DNA of 64,000 nt from Oceanihabitans iliipiscarium. GTDB lineage: Bacteria > Bacteroidota > Bacteroidia > Flavobacteriales > Flavobacteriaceae. The stretch is from assembly GCF_042686125.1 (NCBI RefSeq), contig NZ_JBHUOV010000008.1:16013-80012 (forward strand), given 5' to 3'. The position numbers and the translations under genes are program-made. The first letter of the stretch is position 1; every line of letters starts with the position of its first letter. The notes under the pieces were generated by a model. The model made no database searches, was not told the DNA's origin, and saw only the letters and a program-made list of their open reading frames with translations. Below, piece by piece: positions 26,653-33,336 of the stretch.

Positions 26653-26690
26653 ACTTCCTGCGCAGGCAGGAATCTCATTATAAAATGTAA
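26568..26690 (+). pseudogene. Truncated duplicate of the E2 gene start
   Basis: Frame of 40 codons beginning with the same ATG as the E2 gene at 27000. The first 28 residues are identical (to the ESITEAA segment), then the frame runs into the downstream hairpin (NFLRRQESHYKM) and stops. It keeps the beginning of the lipoyl domain only, so it is a broken fragment. Its TAA overlaps the ATG of the GIY-YIG gene, which could couple their translation. Confidence 0.8.
26655..26672. repeat. Hairpin repeat upstream of the GIY-YIG gene (CCTGC family)
   Basis: TTCCTGC-GCAG-GCAGGAA, perfect 7-bp stem. Together with the copy at 27016-27033 it flanks the GIY-YIG gene on both sides. Confidence 0.75.
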
Positions 26691-27010
26691 TGCAATTTTG
26701 GTATATATACATAATGACAAATAAACCCAATGGAACTATTTATATTGGAATAACAAACGAAATTCAAGAAAGAATAAAAGAGCATAAGTTGAAAATTAGG
26801 CCAAAATCATTTACTGCTAAATACAATTGTGACAAACTGGTTTATTTTGAAGAGTATAGTAATGACAAAGATGCTTTAATTAGAGAAAGACAAATGAAAA
26901 AGTGGAAAAGAGAATGGAAAATCAAATTAATAGAAGATATGAATCCAAGTTGGACAGATATATCAATAAACTGGAATTTAAACTATAATAAGTTTAGAAA
27001 TGAAAGATAA
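26690..27010 (+). CDS. Small GIY-YIG nuclease-domain protein
   Basis: 106 residues. The GIY-YIG core is complete: WYIYIM at 4-9 (GIY position), IYIGIT at 17-22 (YIG position), the conserved Arg R28 in EIQERIKEHK, and a Glu in the IRERQMKKWKREWK helix. The protein is of the single-domain UPF0213/YhbQ-like type, with no obvious DNA-binding extension. The last 11 codons (NLNYNKFRNER) fall inside the 111-bp duplicated segment. CCTGC hairpins flank the gene. GIY-YIG domains cut DNA in homing endonucleases, UvrC and restriction enzymes, but activity of the small single-domain forms is mostly untested. Confidence 0.92.
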   Translation: MQFWYIYIMTNKPNGTIYIGITNEIQERIKEHKLKIRPKSFTAKYNCDKLVYFEEYSNDKDALIRERQMKKWKREWKIKLIEDMNPSWTDISINWNLNYNKFRNER

Positions 27011-27084
27011 ACAGATTCCTGCCTACGCAGGAAATTATGAATTTAAAATGCCCAAACTGGGTGAGAGTATCACAGAAGCAGCCA
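26974..27084 (+). repeat. 111-bp direct duplication, downstream copy
   Basis: Second copy of 26542-26652. It covers the 3' end of the intact GIY-YIG gene, the hairpin TTCCTGC-CTAC-GCAGGAA at 27016-27033, and the start of the intact E2 gene. Confidence 0.95.
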
Positions 27085-28322
27085 TAATTACTTGGTTTAA
27101 AAATGTTGGCGATACAATTGAAGTAGATGAAATGCTGCTAGAAGTCGCTACAGATAAAGTCGATTCTGAAGTGCCATCAACAGTTTCTGGAGTTATAGAA
27201 AGCATATTATATAAAGCCAATGATACTATTAAGATTGGTGAAACTATTGCAATTATTAAAACAGATGGCAAAGCTTCAATTGCAAATAAAGAAACAAAAG
27301 AGAAGGTCACCTCGAACGTAGTCGAGAAGACTTCAAAAAAGAAAGAAAAAGTAAAACCTTCAGTAAAGAAGCTGGCTACTGCACAACAAAATAACAACAC
27401 GTTTTTTTCACCATTAATCATTTCAATTGCTAAAGCGCAACACATCAGTTATGAAGAATTAGCGCGAATTCCAGCTACAGGTAAAGATGGACGCTTGCGC
27501 AAAAGCGATATATTTAATTATATAAACGACGGACGACCATTTCAGTTTGTTCAGCCAACAGCTGAACAGGATCCAACAGCTTATCGCATTCCACAACTAA
27601 ACCTTGATAAAGGCACAGGAAAGATTGTTAAAATGGATAGAATGCGTCAAATGATTGCCGATCGTATGGTGTATTCTAAACATACATCACCTCATGTAAC
27701 GGCTTATGTAGAAGCTGATTTGACAGATTTGGTAAATTGGAGAAACGCAAATAAAATCCCATTTCAAAAAAAACATAATTGTAAACTTACATTTACACCT
27801 CTATTTGTAGAGGCTGTTGCTAAAGCGGTTAAAGATTTTCCAATGATTAATGTTTCTGTCGATGGTGAAAATATCATTGTAAAGGAACATATTAATATAG
27901 GAATGGCAACAGCTTTACCTAGTGGTAATCTAATTGTACCTGTTGTTAAAGATGCAGATAAAAAGCAGCTAAAAGAACTTGCAGCTGATGTTAATAATTT
28001 GTCAGCAAAAGCAAGAGATAATAACTTAAAACCTGAAGATATTAAAGGAAGTACATTTACCATTTCCAATGTTGGAACTTTTGGTAGTGTGATGGGAACG
28101 CCAATAATTAATCAGCCAGAAGTGGCTATCCTAGCTTTAGGAATTATTAAAAAGCGAGCAGAAGTTATGGAGACTGAACAAGGCGATGAAATTGCAATAC
28201 GAAGCATGATGTATTTGTCTTTATCTTTTGATCATCGTGTTGTTGATGGTTATTTAGGTGGTAGTTTTTTAAGACGTGTTGCAGATTATTTAGAACAATT
28301 TGATACTCAAAGAAAAATATAA
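27000..28322 (+). CDS. Dihydrolipoyl acyltransferase (E2) of a 2-oxo acid dehydrogenase
   Basis: 440 residues. Lipoyl domain (about 12-88, lipoylated K53 in VATDKVDSE), Lys-rich linker, peripheral-subunit-binding domain (about 137-175, ARIPATGKDGRLRKSDI) and catalytic domain with H412 and D416 in FDHRVVDG. Substrate could be branched-chain 2-oxo acids (bkdB-like) or others. The first 12 residues (MKDKQIPAYAGN) come from a CCTGC hairpin, so the native start seems to have been replaced; the next ATG is at 27048, inside the lipoyl domain. In the linker, residues about 102-111 (VTSNVVEKTS) come from an in-frame TCGAACGTAGTCGAG repeat. The gene overlaps the GIY-YIG stop by 11 bp. Confidence 0.93.
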   Translation: MKDKQIPAYAGNYEFKMPKLGESITEAAIITWFKNVGDTIEVDEMLLEVATDKVDSEVPSTVSGVIESILYKANDTIKIGETIAIIKTDGKASIANKETKEKVTSNVVEKTSKKKEKVKPSVKKLATAQQNNNTFFSPLIISIAKAQHISYEELARIPATGKDGRLRKSDIFNYINDGRPFQFVQPTAEQDPTAYRIPQLNLDKGTGKIVKMDRMRQMIADRMVYSKHTSPHVTAYVEADLTDLVNWRNANKIPFQKKHNCKLTFTPLFVEAVAKAVKDFPMINVSVDGENIIVKEHINIGMATALPSGNLIVPVVKDADKKQLKELAADVNNLSAKARDNNLKPEDIKGSTFTISNVGTFGSVMGTPIINQPEVAILALGIIKKRAEVMETEQGDEIAIRSMMYLSLSFDHRVVDGYLGGSFLRRVADYLEQFDTQRKI

Positions 28323-28335
28323 TTAAAGCTCTGTC

Positions 28336-28406
28336 ATCCCAAACTTGATTTGGGATTCATTTAGTACAGAAGAAAGTATAATAGATTCCGCATCGTAGGG
28401 CGGAAT
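28336..28406. repeat. Two GTCAT-family hairpins between E2 and E1
   Basis: 28336-28356 is ATCCCAAA-CTTGA-TTTGGGAT (perfect 8-bp stem, preceded by GTC). 28385-28406 is ATTCCGC...GCGGAAT with an 8-base loop. Stems differ from each other and from the 18108 copy but pair fully. Confidence 0.7.
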
Positions 28407-28425
28407 GATATAATAAATAAAAGAG

Positions 28426-28445
28426 ATTCCTGCCTTTGCAGGAAT
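28426..28445. repeat. CCTGC-family hairpin at the E1 start
   Basis: ATTCCTGC-CTTT-GCAGGAAT, a perfect 8-bp stem. Its right arm provides an AGGAA 8 bp before the likely E1 start codon (28453), and it contains another in-frame ATG (28444). Confidence 0.75.
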
Positions 28446-28452
28446 GACAAGT

Positions 28453-30498
28453 ATGAAAAAAGAAGTATTAGAAAAAGGATTTTTAAAGTTATGCACTGCT
28501 AAGGCAATGTCAGAATTATATGAAGCTAATTTTAAACAAGTTTCTAAATATGTGCATGCTACATCTCGAGGTCATGAAGCCATTCAAATTGCTTTAGGGA
28601 TGCAGCTGTTGCCGCAAGATTATGCATTTCCTTATTATCGTGACGATGCAATGTTATTGTCGTTTGGGTTGCAACCTTACGATTTAATGCTACAGTTGTT
28701 AGCTAAAAAAGATGATCCATTTTCTGGTGGACGTACGTATTATTGCCATCCAAGTTTAAAAGATGATGATAAGCCTAAAATTCCACATCAATCGTCAGCC
28801 ACAGGAATGCAAGCTATTCCAGCTACAGGAGCAGCTATGGGCATGCAGTATAAAGAATTACAAGGCTTACATGATGAAAAAATAAAAGACTTACCATTAG
28901 TTGTGTGTTCTTTAGGAGATGCGTCAGTAACCGAAGGTGAAATTGCAGAAGCTTTTCAAATGGCAGCTTTAAAGCAAATGCCAATTTTATACCTAGTACA
29001 AGATAATGGTTGGGATATTTCAGCAAATGCAGAAGAAACGCGAGCGCAAAATGCTTTTGAATATGCACAAGGATTTCATGGCTTAGAAGCCATCTCTATT
29101 GATGGCGCTAACTTTATAGAAAGTTATGAGGCTATCGAAAACGTCATAAAAATTATACGTAAAGAACGTCGTCCGTTTTTAGTACACGCTAAGGTTCCTT
29201 TGCTGAATCATCATACGTCTGGGGTTCGTATGGAATGGTATAGAGATGATTTAGAGGAAGCACGTTCACGTGATCCTTATCCAGTAATAAAACAACAATT
29301 AATGGATAACGGATTCACTAAAAAAGAGATTGATTCCATTGAAGCTTCTGCGAAAGCAACGGTAGAAAACGATTTTCAAAAAGCATTACAAGCCGAAGAC
29401 CCTAAACCAGAAGATTTATTTACTAATGATTTTGTGTCAACCCCAATTACAGAAGAAGTTGGAAAGCGTTCACCAGAAGGAAACGATAAGGTCGTGATGG
29501 TAGATTGCGCTTTATTTGCTGTTGAAGAGTTGATGAAGAAACATAAAGAGTGTTTACTTTACGGTCAAGATGTAGGTGGCAGACTTGGAGGTGTGTTTAG
29601 AGAAGCTGCAACTTTGGCGCAAAAATTTGGAGACGATCGTGTGTTTAATACGCCAATTCAAGAAGCTTTTATTGTAGGCTCTACAGTTGGAATGTCAGCC
29701 GTTGGCTTAAAACCTATAGTTGAGGTGCAGTTTGCAGACTATATATGGCCTGGACTGAATCAGTTATTTACCGAAGTGAGTAGAAGCTGTTATCTTTCTA
29801 ATGGAAAATGGCCAGTAAGCATGATTCTTCGTGTGCCTATTGGTGCTTATGGAAGTGGAGGACCTTATCATTCGTCGTCTGTTGAAAGTGTGATAACTAA
29901 TATTAGAGGCATTAAAATAGCGTATCCTAGTAATGGAGCCGATTTAAAAGGATTGATTAAGGCAGCCTATTACGACCCGAATCCTGTAGTAATCTTAGAG
30001 CACAAGGGATTGTACTGGTCCAAAGTAAAAGGAACAGAAGGAGCAACTTCAATAGAGCCAAGTGAAGATTATGTCTTACCTTTAGGAAAAGCATGGCTGC
30101 TACAAGAAATCTGGAAACAAGATGATGTAGAAACTTTAACAATAGTGACTTATGGAATGGGAGTGCATTGGGCTTATAATGCTACAAAAGGGATGAGGGA
30201 TCAAATTGAAATTATTGATTTGCGTACACTTTTCCCATTAGATGAAGAAACGATTATGGCTTCAGTTAAGAAAACAGGTAAGTGTTTAGTCGTTACAGAA
30301 GAGCCATCTCATAATAGTTTTGCTAGAGCCTTAGCTGGAAAAATTCAAGAGGAATGCTTTAAATGTTTAGATGCTCCTGTAATGACTATAGGAAGTGAAA
30401 ATATGCCTGCGATTCCTTTAAATTCTACTTTAGAAGAAACGATGATTCCTTCCACAGAAAAAGTGAAAATTAAAATAGAAAACGTGTTGAATTATTAG
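28453..30498 (+). CDS. Fused E1 alpha/beta subunits of a 2-oxo acid dehydrogenase
   Basis: 681 residues from the ATG at 28453; an in-frame ATG at 28444 lies in a hairpin and adds only three residues. The N-terminal half is an E1 alpha (TPP-binding GDASVTEGEIAEAF...QDNGW, and HHTSGVRMEWYRDD). The C-terminal half is an E1 beta (YGQDVGGRLGGVF, PIQEAFIVG, EVQFADYIWPGLNQL, and RVPIGAYGSGGPYHSSS). The alpha/beta fusion is common in Bacteroidota. Reaction: decarboxylation of a 2-oxo acid and transfer of the acyl group to lipoyl-E2. Branched-chain substrates are the usual guess; phenylpyruvate is possible given the paa neighbours. No E3 gene is next to it. Confidence 0.93.
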   Translation: MKKEVLEKGFLKLCTAKAMSELYEANFKQVSKYVHATSRGHEAIQIALGMQLLPQDYAFPYYRDDAMLLSFGLQPYDLMLQLLAKKDDPFSGGRTYYCHPSLKDDDKPKIPHQSSATGMQAIPATGAAMGMQYKELQGLHDEKIKDLPLVVCSLGDASVTEGEIAEAFQMAALKQMPILYLVQDNGWDISANAEETRAQNAFEYAQGFHGLEAISIDGANFIESYEAIENVIKIIRKERRPFLVHAKVPLLNHHTSGVRMEWYRDDLEEARSRDPYPVIKQQLMDNGFTKKEIDSIEASAKATVENDFQKALQAEDPKPEDLFTNDFVSTPITEEVGKRSPEGNDKVVMVDCALFAVEELMKKHKECLLYGQDVGGRLGGVFREAATLAQKFGDDRVFNTPIQEAFIVGSTVGMSAVGLKPIVEVQFADYIWPGLNQLFTEVSRSCYLSNGKWPVSMILRVPIGAYGSGGPYHSSSVESVITNIRGIKIAYPSNGADLKGLIKAAYYDPNPVVILEHKGLYWSKVKGTEGATSIEPSEDYVLPLGKAWLLQEIWKQDDVETLTIVTYGMGVHWAYNATKGMRDQIEIIDLRTLFPLDEETIMASVKKTGKCLVVTEEPSHNSFARALAGKIQEECFKCLDAPVMTIGSENMPAIPLNSTLEETMIPSTEKVKIKIENVLNY

Positions 30499-30530
30499 CT
30501 TTTTGTATCTTCAATAAATAAATCTATAAT

Positions 30531-31631
30531 ATGTATACAAAACGTATTTTTCCCATAAAAGTTGTTTTAAAATGGACACGTAGAAGTATTTTAACATTTC
30601 TTATACTAGCAACAATTCCAGTTATTTTGTTTGATGTATTAGGAATGAAATGGCTACATGTGCCTTGGTTGCCATTAGGTGTTTTAGGTACAGCAGTGGC
30701 ATTTCTTATTGGATTTAAAAATAATGCTTCCTATGATCGTTTGTGGGAAGGTCGTAAAATTTGGGGAGGCATTGTTAATATGTCAAGATCTTGGACCATC
30801 ATGGTTAAAGATTTTATTAATAATGATCACGCCAAAGAGACATTATCAGATAATGAGTTGCATCAAATTCACAAAGAGTTAGTACATCGACATGTTGCTT
30901 GGTTAACCGCTTTGCGGTATCAAATGCGAATGAATAAGCCATGGGAACAACTTATGACTGATAAGTCTAATACAGAATTTAAAGACACTTATTTTCTTGT
31001 TTGCGAAGACACAATTCCAATTGAAGAAGCAATAAAGCCGTATATTTCTCGAACCGAGTATGAAGAGGTATTTGCCAAAGGTAATAAGGCTTCTCAATTA
31101 CTTGGAATTCAATCACGACGGTTAAAAGAATTAATGCAAAAGGGTTTAATTGAGGATTTTAGACATATGGAAATGGCAAATATGCTCGTCGAGTTTTATA
31201 CACTTCAAGGGCAAAGTGAGCGTATAAAGAACTTTCCTTATCCAAGACAGTTTGCAACACTTAATTATATGTTTGTTTGGATATTTATAATTTTATTGCC
31301 TTTTGGTATTATGGCAGGTTTTGAAACTATTGGGCATGATATCATAAAGGATTTAGCACAACATACCTCTCAGACTTCTTGGGGACATTTATTGCAAGAG
31401 TTTATTGCAAGGCATTTTGTTTGGTTTTCTATTCCGTTTAGTGCATTAGTTGCTTGGGTATTTCACACCATGGAAAAGATTGGAGAGAATACTGAAAATC
31501 CGTTTGAAGGAGGGCCAAATGATGTGCCTATTACAGATTTGAGTAGAGGTATTGAAATTGATATTAGGCAACTAATAGATGATACAGACATCCCTCAACC
31601 TTATGAATGGAAGAATGATATCGTTATGTAA
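30531..31631 (+). CDS. Bestrophin family (UPF0187) ion channel
   Basis: 366 residues. Family segments are the first membrane helix with VILFDVLGMKW (about 20-45), then FLIGFKNNASYDRLWEGRKIWGGIVNMSRSW, and two further helices near 245-262 and 295-315 with IARHFVWFSIPFSALVAWVFHTMEKIGENTENPFEGGPNDVP. Bacterial bestrophins form pentameric channels in the inner membrane; the conducted ion is not clear from sequence. It stands alone, 32 bp after the E1 gene, and may share that transcript. Confidence 0.92.
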   Translation: MYTKRIFPIKVVLKWTRRSILTFLILATIPVILFDVLGMKWLHVPWLPLGVLGTAVAFLIGFKNNASYDRLWEGRKIWGGIVNMSRSWTIMVKDFINNDHAKETLSDNELHQIHKELVHRHVAWLTALRYQMRMNKPWEQLMTDKSNTEFKDTYFLVCEDTIPIEEAIKPYISRTEYEEVFAKGNKASQLLGIQSRRLKELMQKGLIEDFRHMEMANMLVEFYTLQGQSERIKNFPYPRQFATLNYMFVWIFIILLPFGIMAGFETIGHDIIKDLAQHTSQTSWGHLLQEFIARHFVWFSIPFSALVAWVFHTMEKIGENTENPFEGGPNDVPITDLSRGIEIDIRQLIDDTDIPQPYEWKNDIVM

Positions 31632-31703
31632 TTAATTTAATGAGAATCATAAAAAAATTGTATATTGTATCACATAAAATTTAAACTGTATAAAATAATT
31701 ACC

Positions 31704-32063
31704 ATGAAAAAGTATATTTCACTTTTTAGCTTTATTGCTTTATTTTTTGTTGGCGTTCAACAATCTCAAGCACAAGATTCTAATAGAGTTGTAGAGGCAG
31801 AAATGCCTGAAGCAATTGCTAAAAAACAAACTCATGAATTACACCAAATGATGGAGTTAACTGGAGATCAACAAAGAGATGTGTACAAAGTTCTAGTTGA
31901 TTATGAGCAAAACACAAAAGCTCTAAATAGAAATGATAATGTTGCAGCTGTCCAAAAATCAAGAGCAGCATTGATGGAAAATGTTAAAACAAGAATGAAA
32001 TCTATTTTAACTCCAGAGCAATTCCAATTATATTTAAAGTCTTTAGAAAAGCCAAAGCAATAA
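31704..32063 (+). CDS. Small secreted LTxxQ-like protein
   Basis: 119 residues from the ATG at 31704, which starts a clean signal peptide (MKKYISLFSFIALFFVGVQQSQAQ); the frame is open from 31665 but the extra residues are not signal-like. The mature part is alpha-helical with ELTGDQQRDVYKVL and RMKSILTPEQFQLYLKSLEK, a pattern seen in the Spy/CpxP-like periplasmic proteins of Bacteroidota. It is a paralogue of the next gene, and both share an AAAAAATTGTATATTG block about 30-50 bp upstream. Function unknown; a chaperone-like role would be speculation. Confidence 0.75.
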   Translation: MKKYISLFSFIALFFVGVQQSQAQDSNRVVEAEMPEAIAKKQTHELHQMMELTGDQQRDVYKVLVDYEQNTKALNRNDNVAAVQKSRAALMENVKTRMKSILTPEQFQLYLKSLEKPKQ

Positions 32064-32084
32064 CATAGTTATTCTAAATCTTAT

Positions 32085-32117
32085 AAAAACCACTCAAAAT
32101 TATGAGTGGTTTTTTTA
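32085..32117 (+). terminator. Intrinsic terminator after the 31704 gene
   Basis: AAAAACCACTC (32085-32095) pairs with GAGTGGTTTTT around an AAAATTAT loop, followed by more T residues. Confidence 0.85.
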
Positions 32118-32219
32118 TTTTATAGCTGGCAATATATGGTTTTTCTTTGGCGTTGATGTTTCTAAAAAAAATTGTATATTGAAATGCTATAATTTACAAA
32201 TAATTTAAAACTAACTATT

Positions 32220-32684
32220 ATGAAAAAATACATTTCACTCTTTAGCTTAATTGCTGTTTTTTTTATTGGAATGCAACACACTCAAGCTCAAGAGCTAGAA
32301 AGAAGAAGCTTAGACAATACTGAAGAAAAACAGAAAAAAGAACACCATGATAATTTAATTCAAAAACATAATGGTCCTCAAAGCTCTGATCAAATTGAAA
32401 AAAAGGCAAAACTAAGAATGATTGAAGCTACAACGAAGACTAAAGATGATGTAAGAGAGTTAGATGAGGTTCTTTCATTATCAGCAGATCAACAAAATGC
32501 AATGCATAAAGTACTTTTAGACTTAAACCTTAAGTTGTTGTTATATGGAGATGAGGATACTAAAAAGGTGCGAGAAGCTAAAGCTCCCTTAATTGAAGAA
32601 GCTAATCAAAAAATAATTAAAGTTTTGGATGATAAACAAATTATTGTCTATAAAGAACATTTAGAAAAGAAATCTAAGAACTAA
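32220..32684 (+). CDS. Small secreted LTxxQ-like protein, paralogue of 31704
   Basis: 154 residues. The signal peptide is nearly identical to the preceding gene (MKKYISLFSLIAVFFIGMQ...QAQ). The mature part is charged and helical with EVLSLSADQQNAMHKVLLDLN and KIIKVLDDKQIIVYKEHLEK, which align with the two helical motifs of the paralogue. An insertion rich in Lys, Glu and His separates the signal peptide from the first motif. The pair probably arose by tandem duplication. Function unknown. Confidence 0.72.
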   Translation: MKKYISLFSLIAVFFIGMQHTQAQELERRSLDNTEEKQKKEHHDNLIQKHNGPQSSDQIEKKAKLRMIEATTKTKDDVRELDEVLSLSADQQNAMHKVLLDLNLKLLLYGDEDTKKVREAKAPLIEEANQKIIKVLDDKQIIVYKEHLEKKSKN

Positions 32685-32698
32685 ATTTCTGCTCTCAT

Positions 32699-32731
32699 AA
32701 AAAAACCACTCTAATTAGAGTGGTTTTTTTG
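32699..32731. terminator. Bidirectional terminator between convergent genes
   Basis: AAAAAACCACTCT (to 32712) pairs with AGAGTGGTTTTTT around AATT. T-runs are present on both strands, so it can serve the 32220 gene (plus) and the DUF4136 gene (minus), whose stop is 4 bp away. Its stem core CCACTC/GAGTGG is the same as in the terminator at 32085. Confidence 0.88.
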
Positions 32732-32734
32732 TTA

Positions 32735-33322
32735 TTACTGTTGACTGCCTGGAGGGTATTTTTCCAAGATTTTAGTTACAAACTCTTGGATTCGTTCTTC
32801 TTTCTTGTTTTGAGAAAGATAGCCTGTGCCTTGTCCTTGCCATATTAATTCTTTTTTTCTTGCATCAATCAAATCTATATATAGTTCACCTTCAGTAGAT
32901 CGAGACACAGAATTAAAACTATTCCAATACCAAGGACTCCAATGCCATCCATAACCGTAATGGCCAAAGCCATTATTATAAACATTAATTTCTTCTCTTG
33001 ATTTTGTAAAAATACTAACCAATAAATCAGGTTGTTCAGATTTTATAAATCCTTTAGCTAGAAGGTTAGACTCTATAGCACGTAAAATTCTTCGTTTATC
33101 GAGGTCGTTAATTTCTGCTTTATCAATTCCTGTTTTATAGAAAGCAAACGTTTTATAATCATCAAAATTTACTTGTTTGTCATAATCTGATGCAACCCTT
33201 ACACTACTACAAGCGCTTACCAAAAAAAGGATAAGTAGTAGTGATGAGATAAGCGTCAATAATTTTCTATTCACAACTCTAAAACCGTTTAGATGTTGTC
33301 GAGTATTTTTTTTTTGTTTCAT
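32735..33322 (-). CDS. DUF4136 domain-containing lipoprotein
   Basis: 195 residues from the ATG at 33322. The lipobox is VSAC with Cys at residue 38; an in-frame GTG at 33274 (residue 17) would give a more usual 21-residue signal peptide and may be the true start. The mature part is a DUF4136 domain: DYDKQVNFDDYKTFAFYK, PDLLVSIFTKSREE, a Gly/Trp/Tyr-rich GHYGYGWHWSPWYW loop, and GELYIDLIDARKKELIWQGQGTGYL. It lies 14 bp after hutU and appears to be in the same transcript, though no functional link is known. Confidence 0.88.
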   Translation of the reverse strand: MKQKKNTRQHLNGFRVVNRKLLTLISSLLLILFLVSACSSVRVASDYDKQVNFDDYKTFAFYKTGIDKAEINDLDKRRILRAIESNLLAKGFIKSEQPDLLVSIFTKSREEINVYNNGFGHYGYGWHWSPWYWNSFNSVSRSTEGELYIDLIDARKKELIWQGQGTGYLSQNKKEERIQEFVTKILEKYPPGSQQ

Positions 33323-33336
33323 TTTTCTTTTCTTTT

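Larger units (their letters stand above)
26352..26689. other. Repeat-filled gap between paaY and the GIY-YIG gene
   Basis: 338 bp without an intact gene. It contains cloverleaf copy 3 (26354-26434), degenerate hairpin remnants around 26480-26515 (GTCATTATACTATTGATGCG resembles the GTCATTCCGCACTTGATGCG hairpin at 18106), the upstream copy of a 111-bp duplication (26542-26652) and a CCTGC-type hairpin (26655-26672). Confidence 0.7.

Noticed and set aside
26542..27084. 111-bp duplication as an ordinary transposon target-site duplication
   Set aside because: Known transposases make duplications of 2-14 bp, and no transposase or terminal inverted repeats of an IS are seen.
13900..28500. Possible CRISPR array
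   Set aside because: The palindromic repeats are dispersed, have different lengths and families, and show no regular spacer pattern; no cas genes are present.
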